Positions 1-6,945 of a stretch of DNA of 21,294 nucleotides are shown here, piece by piece; within the stretch, counting starts at the first letter, position 1, and each line of letters starts with the position of its first letter. The notes beneath the pieces were generated by a model. That model saw only the letters and a list, made by a program, of their open reading frames with translations, did no database searches and had not been told where the DNA came from. Source of the DNA: Granulosicoccus sp964449565 (lineage in GTDB: Bacteria; Pseudomonadota; Gammaproteobacteria; Granulosicoccales; Granulosicoccaceae); contig CAYUZB010000063.1 of the NCBI GenBank assembly GCA_964449565.1, positions 1 through 21,294 on the forward strand, written 5' to 3'. The position numbers and the translations under genes are program-made.

Positions 1-92
1 ATCATGCCTACCATATGGTAAGTCTTGCCAGTAGCGAGAATGATCCACGGGTGACTGCCTTTAAATCGTGGTTGCTCAGCGAAGTTGCGTGA
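1..92 (+). CDS. LysR-family transcriptional regulator, C-terminal fragment (partial at window start)
   Basis: An open frame enters from the left edge (codons in phase with position 3) and stops with TGA at 90-92. Its last residues include NDPRVTAFKSWLLSEVA. This resembles the usual end of GcvA-type LysR regulators, where a 'DPRV..F..WL..E' helix closes the protein. Only about 29 residues are visible, so neither the helix-turn-helix nor the effector domain can be checked. The stop overlaps the favoured GTG start of phnN, which suggests co-transcription. The family call rests on this short tail only. Confidence 0.5.
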   Translation, partial: HAYHMVSLASSENDPRVTAFKSWLLSEVA

Positions 93-679
93 ATGCTATT
101 AGTAAATCAGCGAAAAAAACAGTGGGTGCCGCCAAGGGTTGCCTGATAGCCGTGGTTGGCCCCAGCGGTTCGGGCAAGGACAGCTTGCTTGCTGCGGTTC
201 GCGAGCACTATGCTGACAACCAGGACGTCAAGGTCGTTCAGCGAGTGATTACACGCCCAAGTGATGCAGGGCATGAGCCTCACCAGTATCTGTCTAATGA
301 GGATTTCATCGCGGCGCGTGACAGAGGTGAATTTGCCATCTGCTGGGAGGCGCACAACCTTCATTACGGCGTACCTGCTCAAGTTCGTGATTGGATAGCA
401 AATGGAAAGGTCGCGATTCTCAATGGCAGTCGTGGCGCGATGTATAACATTCGCCAGGTTTTTCCAAATAGCCGAACGGTGTTGGTATCAGTTGACGAAC
501 AGATACAAGCGTCTCGCTTGTCCAAACGAGCGCGTGAATCGTCACAGGATATAACATCAAGACTGAGGCGGCGCCCCGAAATGCAGTTGCGCGACGACCT
601 GGATATCGAAATCGACAACTCCGGTGATTTACAATTGGCGGTGAATCGTTTGCTGAGATTCATCGAGACCGCTCGTTGA
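89..679 (+). CDS. phnN: Ribose 1,5-bisphosphate phosphokinase PhnN
   Basis: PhnN phosphorylates ribose 1,5-bisphosphate to PRPP with ATP, the last step of the C-P lyase phosphonate pathway; it can also act as a minor PRPP source. The protein has the guanylate-kinase-like fold, with a Walker A loop GPSGSGKDS at residues 24-32, where the Asp after Lys is characteristic of PhnN. ITRP and 'YGVP' segments follow, and the C-terminus has the basic 'SRLRRR' stretch. Length is 196 residues from GTG 89, against about 185 in E. coli. The frame is open from GTG 68 and also offers GTG 122. I favour GTG 89 because it overlaps the upstream TGA (GTGA), a common coupling arrangement, but no strong ribosome site decides it. 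No other phn gene is visible. Confidence 0.85.
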   Translation: MNAISKSAKKTVGAAKGCLIAVVGPSGSGKDSLLAAVREHYADNQDVKVVQRVITRPSDAGHEPHQYLSNEDFIAARDRGEFAICWEAHNLHYGVPAQVRDWIANGKVAILNGSRGAMYNIRQVFPNSRTVLVSVDEQIQASRLSKRARESSQDITSRLRRRPEMQLRDDLDIEIDNSGDLQLAVNRLLRFIETAR

Positions 680-717
680 AATCACAGCGGCGAGTATCTT
701 TACGAACCTTCAATTTT

Positions 718-746
718 TTGACCTCGGCTGTGGTCGATTGGATACA
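718..746 (+). promoter_or_regulatory. Possible sigma70 promoter of yghU
   Basis: TTGACC (718-723), then 17 bases, then GATACA (741-746), in the 105-base gap before yghU. The -35 matches five of six consensus bases; the -10 is weaker. No terminator hairpin is obvious after phnN, so read-through is also possible. Confidence 0.3.
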
Positions 747-784
747 CTTGAATACCTATTGAATCAACAAATGGCAATGGCGAT

Positions 785-1627
785 ATGAGCGAGTACACAC
801 CACCGAAGGTCTGGAAATGGGAAGCTGAAAATGGCGGTGAGTTCGCCAAGATCAACCGGCCGATAGCGGGTGCGACGCATGAGAAAACGCTGCCGGTTGG
901 TGACCATCCCATACAGCTGCATTCGCTGGCAACGCCAAACGGTGTCAAGGTCACAATCATGCTCGAAGAGCTTTTGGCCGCGGGATTTACTGGCGCTGAG
1001 TATGACGCTTATCTAATCGATATAAGGGAAGGCGATCAGTTCAGTAGTGGCTTTGTGGATATCAACCCGAATTCGAAAATCCCGGCCATGATGGATCACA
1101 GCACAAACCCGCCGACTCGCGTTTTTGAGTCTGGCGCGATTCTTTTGTATCTGGCGGAAAAATTTGGCGCCTTCCTGCCAACTGAACATGCGACTCGTAC
1201 GGAATGCCTTTCATGGTTGTTCTGGCAAATGGGCAGTGCGCCGTATCTAGGCGGTGGCTTTGGTCATTTTTATGCGTACGCGCCGATGAAGATTGAATAC
1301 TGTATTGATCGGTTTACCATGGAAACCAAACGTCAGCTTGATGTACTCGAGCAACGTCTTGCCAAGCAGCGCTTTTTATCTGGGGATGAATACACCATCG
1401 CCGACATGGCGGTGTATCCGTGGTATGGCGTATTAGTGCAGGGTGGATTGTATGAGGCTGCAGAGTTTATCGACGCCAAGTCATACGTTGCTGTCAATCG
1501 CTGGGCCGATGAGATACTGGCGCGGCCGGCAGTTCAGCGTGGGCGAAAAGTGAACCGAAGCTGGGGGCCAGATGAAGACCAGTTGCCAGAGCGTCACAGT
1601 GCCAGCGACTTCGACAACCTCGGCTGA
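785..1627 (+). CDS. yghU: Glutathione-dependent disulfide-bond oxidoreductase, YghU-type GST
   Basis: This is a cytosolic Nu-class glutathione transferase homologue; E. coli YghU has disulfide-bond reductase activity and some peroxidase activity with two bound glutathiones. From memory the 280-residue protein tracks E. coli YghU (288 residues) almost end to end: the N-terminal 'PPKVWKWEAENGG', 'INRPIAG.THEKTLPVG', the thioredoxin-fold glutathione site around TPNGVKVTIMLEEL (residues 50-63), 'FSSGFVDINPNSKIPAMMDH', FESGAILLYLAEKFG, then the helical domain with 'GGGFGHFYAYAPMKIEY' and the closing 'RHSASDFDN'. The start is ATG 785; the ribosome site is weak. It stands alone and converges on the lipoprotein gene with only nine bases between them. 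Confidence 0.93.
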   Translation: MSEYTPPKVWKWEAENGGEFAKINRPIAGATHEKTLPVGDHPIQLHSLATPNGVKVTIMLEELLAAGFTGAEYDAYLIDIREGDQFSSGFVDINPNSKIPAMMDHSTNPPTRVFESGAILLYLAEKFGAFLPTEHATRTECLSWLFWQMGSAPYLGGGFGHFYAYAPMKIEYCIDRFTMETKRQLDVLEQRLAKQRFLSGDEYTIADMAVYPWYGVLVQGGLYEAAEFIDAKSYVAVNRWADEILARPAVQRGRKVNRSWGPDEDQLPERHSASDFDNLG

Positions 1628-1636
1628 CGCGATAAG

Positions 1637-2080
1637 CTAGGTTATTTGTATCGACCATTGATAGCTATTTGTATCAACGGTCAAGCAAAGGCCACTGGTG
1701 TCATTGAAACTTCCCGGCGTGCCACGCACTTCCACGCGCACGCTGAAGCTGAAGTCACCCAGTTCAATGGGTGTGCCGAACAAGCGGAAATCGCGACCGG
1801 CACTTTCCATCTGGATGCCCTCCGGTAAGTCGCCAATGGTCGTGAACAGAAAGTCAAAATTGTCGTCGCGCGGTTCGTTGCGAATACTCACTTGAATCAG
1901 TTCGCTGTAGGTCTGATTCAAGATTGGATCTGGCAGTATGTTCGGGCTTAGCACTGGTCGATCGTTGTCAATGCAATCGATTGCCGCGTCAATAAAGAAT
2001 TCGCAGCCGCCAAGGGACATCGCAGATAGCGCCCCGACGATAAGCAGTGCTCGTCGGGGTGGCCGATCTTCCTTTTTCAT
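1637..2080 (-). CDS. Small lipoprotein with one Ig-like (He_PIG-type) domain
   Basis: A 147-residue predicted outer-envelope lipoprotein of unknown function. The basic start MKKEDRPPRR is followed by a hydrophobic stretch and a lipobox ending LGGC near residue 26, so signal peptidase II processing is expected. The mature part carries a pattern of putative Ig domains of the He_PIG type: 'GDLPEGIQMES', then 'FRLFGTPIELGDFSFSVRVEV' in two pieces around residues 85-120, the usual 'LP.G....G...GTP...G.f.f.v.v' signature. Cysteines before and after the domain could form a disulfide. I chose the ATG at 2080 over the one 13 codons upstream because GGGA lies about seven bases ahead of it and it gives a proper signal peptide. 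A 14-bp tandem repeat lies in its leader. Confidence 0.7.
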   Translation of the reverse strand: MKKEDRPPRRALLIVGALSAMSLGGCEFFIDAAIDCIDNDRPVLSPNILPDPILNQTYSELIQVSIRNEPRDDNFDFLFTTIGDLPEGIQMESAGRDFRLFGTPIELGDFSFSVRVEVRGTPGSFNDTSGLCLTVDTNSYQWSIQIT

Positions 2081-2096
2081 GATGTGTTTCCCAATT

Positions 2097-2124
2097 AATT
2101 GCCAACAGACAATTGCCAACAGAC
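2097..2124. repeat. Perfect 14-bp tandem duplication
   Basis: AATTGCCAACAGAC occurs twice head to tail (2097-2110 and 2111-2124), 17 bases upstream of the lipoprotein start. It may be a slippage duplication or a two-site binding element in the leader. Confidence 0.8.
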
Positions 2125-2256
2125 GCTCGCCGTGGCAAGTACCTTTCGTTAAAGGGTAGGATATTTGCCGTACATGTGTGAGCTACTGCGGGCTGTGTTG
2201 CAAACCTTTTCGAACTTGCAAGCTGAACTTGCACACGTCCACGATCGCGAGACCTA

Positions 2257-3642
2257 TTAAAGCAGCCCCTCTTGCTGCAGGCTTGCAATGACAACTTGAA
2301 TGCTCTCATCCAGCACACTGGCTATGTTGTCAATCTGCTCGGCCGTGAGTATCAGCGGAGGCGACAACACAATCATATGACCAAGTGGACGTACGATCAG
2401 TCCTCGCTTTTGTGCTTCCATGGCGACACGCATGCCGACGGCGATATGATCCTCAAATGGCAACTTGCTTTGCTTGTTACTGACAAACTCGATGCCCATC
2501 ATGAAGTGACTGCCGCGTACTTCGCCGACGATGTCCAGTTGTGCAAGTGAGCCTAGTGCGTTTTCAAAATGTGGTCCTAGTGTTTTCACGTGCTCACACA
2601 GTTTGTCATTTTCCATGATTGCAATGTTGGCAAGCGCCGCCGCGCAACAGGCGGGGTGACCGGAGTAAGTCATGCCATGTAAAAACTTGTTGTCCTTTGC
2701 GCCTATCACATCACTGATTTCATCGGACAACAGCGTTGCTGATATGGGTTGATAGCCAGAAGACAAGCCTTTGGCGGTGCAAATAATATCGGGTGTCAAT
2801 CCGAACATGTCTTCTGATGCAAACATATGACCGAGGCGTGCAAATGATGTGACTACTTCATCCGAGATGGTCTTGATGTCATAGTCGCGACACACCGCTT
2901 CGGTACGGGTGTGATACCCAACAGGGGGGACAATCACGCCGCCGGCACCCATGATTGGTTCGGCAATGAAGCAGGCGATTCGCTCGGCGCCGATCTTTTC
3001 GATATCGCGAATCATTTCATCGACAAGAAAATCGCAAAACTCGGTTTCGCTCATATTGTCTGGCCGCCGATAGGGATAAGGCGAAGACAGAAAATGTACA
3101 AGCTCATCGGCTGAATCCCAGTTGTGCCGATACTGTGGCGTCGTCATTGCTACGGCGAGATGGGTTGAGCCATGATAGGCACCGATGCGGGAGAGGATCT
3201 TTTTCTTCCGCGGCTGGCCGGTACGATTAAAGTAGTGGTGCAGAATGCGCACCGCTGTATCGTTGGCAACGGAGCCAGAGTTGCCAAAGTAGACATGGTT
3301 GAGATGGGCTGGTGCCAGGGACGTTATTTTTTCAGCCAGGTTCGCAGCACTTGGGTGTGTCAGGTTGTAAAACGTCGAAAAGTAGTCAAGCGTTTTCAGT
3401 TGTTCGGCAACGGCATCGCAAATTTCCTTGCGGCCATGTCCAACGTTGACACACCAAAGGCCTGCCATGCCATCAAGAAATTGTTCGCCGTTCTCGCTAT
3501 AGACATAAGCACCACTGGCTTGTGAAATTACCGTTCGGGCATTTTGTTCTTGCAATGAGTGTAGATCGGCGAACGAGTGAACCAGATGCTCATCCTGCTT
3601 GAGGATGTCCTCGGTGCGGTCGTTCAATCTGTCGTTACTCAT
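2257..3642 (-). CDS. Class III (omega) PLP aminotransferase, probably pyruvate-linked
   Basis: A fold-type I, subgroup III aminotransferase that moves a terminal amino group from an omega-amino acid or amine to a keto acid. The 461-residue chain shows the family landmarks: 'DGMAGLWCVNVGHGR' (near residues 57-71), 'GNSGSVAND' phosphate-cup motif (120-128), 'AYHGSTH' (155-161), 'IAEPIMGAGGVIVPP' (226-240), the PLP-nitrogen Asp in SDEVVTSF (Asp261) and the Schiff-base Lys in TAKGLSSGYQP (Lys291). This pattern resembles beta-alanine/taurine/putrescine:pyruvate enzymes, but the donor cannot be fixed from sequence alone. The start at 3642 has AAGGAT about eight bases upstream and is better than the one nine codons further out. 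It is transcribed divergently from the membrane protein gene, with no partner in its operon. Confidence 0.88.
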   Translation of the reverse strand: MSNDRLNDRTEDILKQDEHLVHSFADLHSLQEQNARTVISQASGAYVYSENGEQFLDGMAGLWCVNVGHGRKEICDAVAEQLKTLDYFSTFYNLTHPSAANLAEKITSLAPAHLNHVYFGNSGSVANDTAVRILHHYFNRTGQPRKKKILSRIGAYHGSTHLAVAMTTPQYRHNWDSADELVHFLSSPYPYRRPDNMSETEFCDFLVDEMIRDIEKIGAERIACFIAEPIMGAGGVIVPPVGYHTRTEAVCRDYDIKTISDEVVTSFARLGHMFASEDMFGLTPDIICTAKGLSSGYQPISATLLSDEISDVIGAKDNKFLHGMTYSGHPACCAAALANIAIMENDKLCEHVKTLGPHFENALGSLAQLDIVGEVRGSHFMMGIEFVSNKQSKLPFEDHIAVGMRVAMEAQKRGLIVRPLGHMIVLSPPLILTAEQIDNIASVLDESIQVVIASLQQEGLL

Positions 3643-3777
3643 CTGTTGTGATCCTTGGTTAGCGGGCAAGATGTGAGTGGTATTGTGGCGGTATTTAGAG
3701 GAACTTGAACTGCAGGATTCAGTCTACGCGATACAGATGCACGATTGTGTAAGGGACCCGCACCGGTGGATGTGTCT

Positions 3778-3799
3778 GAGCGATATAGAGATATCGCTC
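3778..3799. promoter_or_regulatory. Inverted repeat between divergent genes
   Basis: GAGCGATAT (3778-3786), AGAG, ATATCGCTC (3791-3799): perfect 9-bp arms with a 4-base centre, in the 224-base gap between the aminotransferase and the membrane protein. It could be an operator for either gene or an RNA hairpin in the leader of the plus-strand gene, about 70 bases before its start. Confidence 0.45.
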
Positions 3800-3866
3800 G
3801 GGTGCCAGAAACTATTGTTTGGCATGGGTGCAACACCGAGTCAGTAAACATCGTAGGAGTCAGTCA

Positions 3867-4475
3867 ATGGGAAAGCGGCGATTGTGGACTCTTGCTTATA
3901 TATTCTGCTCTTTCCTGCTGGCATTGTTCTGGAAGCCGGATGCGTGGCGTTATCTTCGTGATGATTTCGTCGGTAAGGATACGATCTTCAATCTTTCGAG
4001 AGTGGAGCAGTCTGGTCTTGTATTACTTACAGCCTTGCTCGTCGTATTACTGTTATGGCTGAATTTATGGAAATCTCGATACCTTGATCGCTTTGTATCG
4101 CAACTTCAGACCAATAGTCGTTTCAGGCATACCGTTGCATTTGCCGATCTATCCCTGACAATAGTTTTGTTTATCGCGGCCATTGCAATAGTTCCACAAT
4201 TTCTGTATCTGTATTACATGCAAATCATTGCTGATTTGCCAATGCAGTGGATTGCTTCTTTACCCTCGTTCGCAAAATTTCAGAAGCTTGTGCTGATGAA
4301 CCCAGTGGATTCTCTCAACACCATGGTCAGTGGTTTGACCTTTTGGTCAATGATCGCGGGAGTTCTACTTTACTGGGTCTATCGATACACAGGTGTATTG
4401 GATCCGATTGGGCGTACAATCGTTGGTGTCGTGGCTCTGGGTCTGATCAGTTCTTGTTTGCTGGCTCTTTTTTAA
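3867..4475 (+). CDS. Five-helix membrane protein of unknown function
   Basis: I do not recognise this 202-residue protein. Hydrophobic stretches around residues 7-22, 49-67, 93-117, 155-172 and 183-201 predict an inner-membrane protein with about five helices. A charged loop lies at 23-48 and a basic loop at 68-90 (LWKSRYLDRF), the latter probably cytoplasmic. No catalytic or metal-binding motif stands out. ATG 3867 has AGGAG about eight bases upstream (in 3855-3860), which decides the start over a TTG sixteen codons earlier. Its last 29 bases overlap the 3' end of the opposing merF gene, leaving no room for a separate terminator. Confidence 0.65.
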   Translation: MGKRRLWTLAYIFCSFLLALFWKPDAWRYLRDDFVGKDTIFNLSRVEQSGLVLLTALLVVLLLWLNLWKSRYLDRFVSQLQTNSRFRHTVAFADLSLTIVLFIAAIAIVPQFLYLYYMQIIADLPMQWIASLPSFAKFQKLVLMNPVDSLNTMVSGLTFWSMIAGVLLYWVYRYTGVLDPIGRTIVGVVALGLISSCLLALF

Positions 4476-4659
4476 GCACGGCGTATATCGTTAACAATAC
4501 AAAGCCTGCCAATGCTGGTAGCACAATGTAGTCGATCAGACCAAGCATCGAAGACAATCCAACTACGCCAAACAACACCACTAATACGGGCGTAAAGCAG
4601 CACAGCGCAGAAAGGATGCTACCAACAATACCCACTTTGAAAAGGCGATTGTATTTCAT
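4447..4659 (-). CDS. merF: MerF-like mercuric ion transporter
   Basis: MerF is a small inner-membrane protein that carries Hg(II) into the cytoplasm for reduction by MerA. The 70-residue protein has two predicted helices (about 8-33 and 40-62). The first contains the hallmark vicinal pair in ALCCFTPVLVVLFGVVGLS (Cys20-Cys21), and 'LDYVLLPAL'-like LIDYIVLPALAGF opens the second; both match MerF as I remember it. The plasmid MerF of about 81 residues has a second CysCys pair near its C-terminus; here the protein ends in KKEPANKN with no cysteine. No merR, merT, merP or merA lies in the window. It sits 17 bases after the class IV aminotransferase in the same direction, with an A-rich, AAAGGG-containing ribosome site. 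Transport of another soft metal is possible. Confidence 0.8.
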   Translation of the reverse strand: MKYNRLFKVGIVGSILSALCCFTPVLVVLFGVVGLSSMLGLIDYIVLPALAGFVLLTIYAVLKKEPANKN

Positions 4660-4676
4660 TGAATAAACCCTTTTTT

Positions 4677-5609
4677 TTAAAGTTTCGAACCAATGTTCTC
4701 TGCGATCAAATCCTTATACAGTATGCGTATTCGATTCATCACGGGTCGGTCATTACCACCTATTTTTTTGCCGTCTATTTCAGCAACCGGAACCTGAGCG
4801 CCGAAAGTCCCAGTCAGAAATGCCTCGTCTGCCGAGTAGGCCTCATACAGAGAGTAATTTTTTTCGAAAACCGGAATGTTGTTAGCGCGGCACAGATCGA
4901 TGACCTTTTGACGGGTAACGCCATTCATGCAGTAGTCGCCAGTCGATGTCCATACTTCATCTTTTTTAACGATAAAGAAATTGCAGGCATTGGTGGTGTT
5001 GACAAAGCCATGAGGGTCAAGCATCAGGCCTTCATCGGCACCTGCTTGTTCCGCCTGCAGGCAGGCGATGACACAGTTCAGTTTCGAGTGGCTATTGAAT
5101 TTTGCATCCTGACTCATTGGCAATCCGCGTACTTGAGGCACGGTGGCGAGTCTGATGCCTTTGCTCTGAACATCATTGGCAGGTTTTGAGTGTTCGATGA
5201 TGATCACGATGGTCGGGCCGGTTCGTGACAGTGAAGGATGTTGAAAAGGTTTGGCCTTCATGCCACGCGTAATCATCAGACGGCAGTGCGCATCGTTTGT
5301 CATGTTGTTTGCTTCGGCCGTTTTTTTCAAGGCATCAGCAATACCTTGTCGGTCCATACCGATATCCAGCGATACTGCCTTGCAGCTGCCGAAGAGTCGG
5401 TCCATGTGTTCGTCAAAAAATGCCCACTTGCCATTGTATAGACGCATGCCTTCCCACATGCCGTCACCGAGCATGAAGCCCGAATCATAGACCGATACCT
5501 TGGCTTCATTGCGGGGAACGATGTCGCCATTGATGTAGATTTTGATGTGCTCGTTTCGAGCATCGTCCTCAGCATCATGTGTGGTCGTTGCGTGGATATC
5601 GTTGGGCAT
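4677..5609 (-). CDS. Fold-type IV PLP aminotransferase (BCAT / D-amino acid aminotransferase family)
   Basis: A class IV aminotransferase, a family that includes branched-chain and D-amino acid transaminases and aminodeoxychorismate lyase. The 310 residues show 'IYINGDIVPRNEAKVSVYDSG' in pieces at 24-44 followed by 'GDGMWEGMRLYNGK', the catalytic Lys in SHSKLNCV (Lys176), 'EAGADEGLMLD'-like QAGADEGLMLDPHGFV (188-203), NACNFFIV, and the phosphate-site segment GVTRQKVIDLC (230-240). The conserved Glu that normally contacts the PLP pyridine nitrogen, five residues before the Asn of the 'N.F' motif, appears to be Thr205. An acidic N-terminal extension of about 20 residues precedes the usual start. 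It leads a two-gene unit with merF and lies 122 bases downstream of the LacI gene. Its substrate is unknown. Confidence 0.85.
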   Translation of the reverse strand: MPNDIHATTTHDAEDDARNEHIKIYINGDIVPRNEAKVSVYDSGFMLGDGMWEGMRLYNGKWAFFDEHMDRLFGSCKAVSLDIGMDRQGIADALKKTAEANNMTNDAHCRLMITRGMKAKPFQHPSLSRTGPTIVIIIEHSKPANDVQSKGIRLATVPQVRGLPMSQDAKFNSHSKLNCVIACLQAEQAGADEGLMLDPHGFVNTTNACNFFIVKKDEVWTSTGDYCMNGVTRQKVIDLCRANNIPVFEKNYSLYEAYSADEAFLTGTFGAQVPVAEIDGKKIGGNDRPVMNRIRILYKDLIAENIGSKL

Positions 5610-5731
5610 GGTCTTGGTTTTTCAGATCACTTACAGTCAGTATGAGGCATGTTTTGTTTGACGCCAACCGGTTTTCCTCTGGATTCCGGGCGTCTGGCCT
5701 GGAAGGAGTAAGGTTGGCTTTCAAAAGATGA

Positions 5732-6757
5732 TCAATACAAGTTTTCCTTCATGATGATTTCGATACGAATACGTTCTTGTGAGGCGATGATTTCCATCTG
5801 ATCGCTGGTTGCGCGAAGAAGGCGCAATGAGCTTCGAATGATATGGCCCAAATCCTGTGTGATGACAGCGTCAATGCTGCCGTTTTTCAATGCGTTCTCG
5901 GTATGCGGTGTTAGTTCATGCGCGATGACCAGAGGTCGAGGCTGTGGAGCCAACTCGGCAAGACAGCGCGATAGCATACGACTGCCTGCACCCAGTGAGT
6001 ACACGCCTCGAATATCGTCATTATGGTGAAACGACTGCGTCACCATGCGCGTAATCTTGTCCAGGTCATCATGACTTTCCATTGTTGGCAAGACTTCAAG
6101 TTGAGGGAATTCGTTATGGATGACGTGATCAAAGCCAAGGCGACGCTCCGCGCTATCGTGAGATTGCATTGAGCTTGCGACGACCATTAGTTTTCCAGGT
6201 TCCTTGCCAGCGAAACGACCCAGTAACTCACCAGCAGTACGCCCGGCTGCGACATTGTTGATTCCAACAAAGTAATCACGGTCGGTATTGGGCAAGTCTG
6301 AAATCAGTGCGACAACTGCTACACCTGATTCTTTCAAGCGCCGAATCGCATCGCGAACAAGGGGCGTTTCAGGTGCAAGTATCGCAACGCCATCGATTTG
6401 CTTGGTGTCTAGATTGTTCAGTACTTTGGCAAGTGCATGCGGATCATGTAACGGCGCTTGTTTCAACTGCAAGTCAGTACGTTCAGCGATGGCCGCGATG
6501 CTGCACTCGTTAATCGTGTTGCGAATGGCCGTATGGAATTCATTGCCACCGTCTGGAACAACGAAAACGAGCCGGTAGGTTCTTTGCCGAGCAAGGTTAG
6601 CGGCAGAGACATCACGTACGTAGCCGAGGCGATCGATGGCTCTTTTGACTTTCTCAATCGTAGGGGCGCGCACGCCGGGACGCCCATTGAGTACCCGGTC
6701 CACAGTGGCAAGGCTGACGCCCGCTTCCTTGGCAATGTCGCTGGTGGTCGGTCGCAA
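5732..6757 (-). CDS. LacI-family transcriptional regulator
   Basis: Probable local repressor of the divergent sugar-transport operon. The 341-residue protein has the LacI helix-turn-helix at residues 3-50 (TSDIAKEAGVSLATVDRVLN, then GRPGVRAPT), a hinge helix with AANLARQ, and a periplasmic-binding-protein-like effector domain starting YRLVFVVPDGG. The GVAILAPE and AGRTAGELLGRF segments are typical of the sugar-binding core. The start is a TTG: an in-frame TAA lies nine bases upstream, no ATG precedes the DNA-binding domain, and GGAG is placed about nine bases ahead. An 8-bp-arm inverted repeat lies 22-41 bases upstream of this start and may mediate autoregulation. The effector is probably the transported sugar or its phosphate. 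Confidence 0.92.
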   Translation of the reverse strand: MRPTTSDIAKEAGVSLATVDRVLNGRPGVRAPTIEKVKRAIDRLGYVRDVSAANLARQRTYRLVFVVPDGGNEFHTAIRNTINECSIAAIAERTDLQLKQAPLHDPHALAKVLNNLDTKQIDGVAILAPETPLVRDAIRRLKESGVAVVALISDLPNTDRDYFVGINNVAAGRTAGELLGRFAGKEPGKLMVVASSMQSHDSAERRLGFDHVIHNEFPQLEVLPTMESHDDLDKITRMVTQSFHHNDDIRGVYSLGAGSRMLSRCLAELAPQPRPLVIAHELTPHTENALKNGSIDAVITQDLGHIIRSSLRLLRATSDQMEIIASQERIRIEIIMKENLY

Positions 6758-6778
6758 CTGCTTTTACTCCGGAAATCT

Positions 6779-6798
6779 CAATGCAAAGTATTGCATTG
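6779..6798. promoter_or_regulatory. Inverted repeat upstream of the LacI gene, candidate autoregulatory operator
   Basis: CAATGCAA (6779-6786), AGTA, TTGCATTG (6791-6798): perfect 8-bp arms around a 4-base spacer, starting 22 bases before the repressor start codon. Its sequence differs from the 24-bp palindrome further on, so it may bind another regulator or bind LacI more weakly. Confidence 0.45.
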
Positions 6799-6812
6799 GC
6801 CCAAACGAACTG

Positions 6813-6841
6813 TGGACAGTCGATGTCAGAGCCGTTATTAT
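6813..6841 (+). promoter_or_regulatory. Sigma70 promoter of the sugar-transport/kinase operon
   Basis: TGGACA (6813-6818), a 17-base spacer and TATTAT (6836-6841): five of six consensus matches in each hexamer at ideal spacing. Transcription should begin near 6848, directly at the palindromic operator, leaving a leader of about 98 bases before the binding-protein start. Confidence 0.65.
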
Positions 6842-6849
6842 ATCTCAGT

Positions 6850-6873
6850 CATTTGAGGTACGTACCTCAAATG
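6850..6873. promoter_or_regulatory. Perfect 24-bp palindrome, probable LacI-family operator
   Basis: The left half is CATTTGAGGTAC and the right half its exact reverse complement, GTACCTCAAATG, with a central CG at 6861-6862. LacI-family operators are even palindromes with a central CG. It covers the predicted transcription start, so a bound repressor would block RNA polymerase. Confidence 0.75.
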
Positions 6874-6945
6874 TCACCAAGAATTCAAAAAATATGCAGA
6901 TGCAAGCCTGTTCGCGTCTGACCCACCAATTTGAGGAGGAGTCTG

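Noticed and set aside
107..382. Long antisense frames within phnN, the class III aminotransferase, DhaK-DhaL and other genes
   Set aside because: They lie wholly opposite well-supported genes, lack ribosome sites and resemble no family; they follow from codon bias of the real genes.
750..761. TTGAATACCTAT occurs upstream of yghU and again near 14261 at the kinase operon end
   Set aside because: A 12-base match in AT-rich intergenic sequence without a shared larger context; probably coincidence.
4447..5609. Possible mobile mercury-resistance island
   Set aside because: Only one mer-like gene is present, without transposase, resolvase, merR or terminal repeats.
5663..5718. GCCAACC and GGTTGGC arms, with an AACCGGTT palindrome, between the LacI and class IV aminotransferase genes
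   Set aside because: The arms are only 7 bp across a loop of over 40 bases, and the 8-bp palindrome does not extend. It does not resemble the strong 24-bp LacI site.
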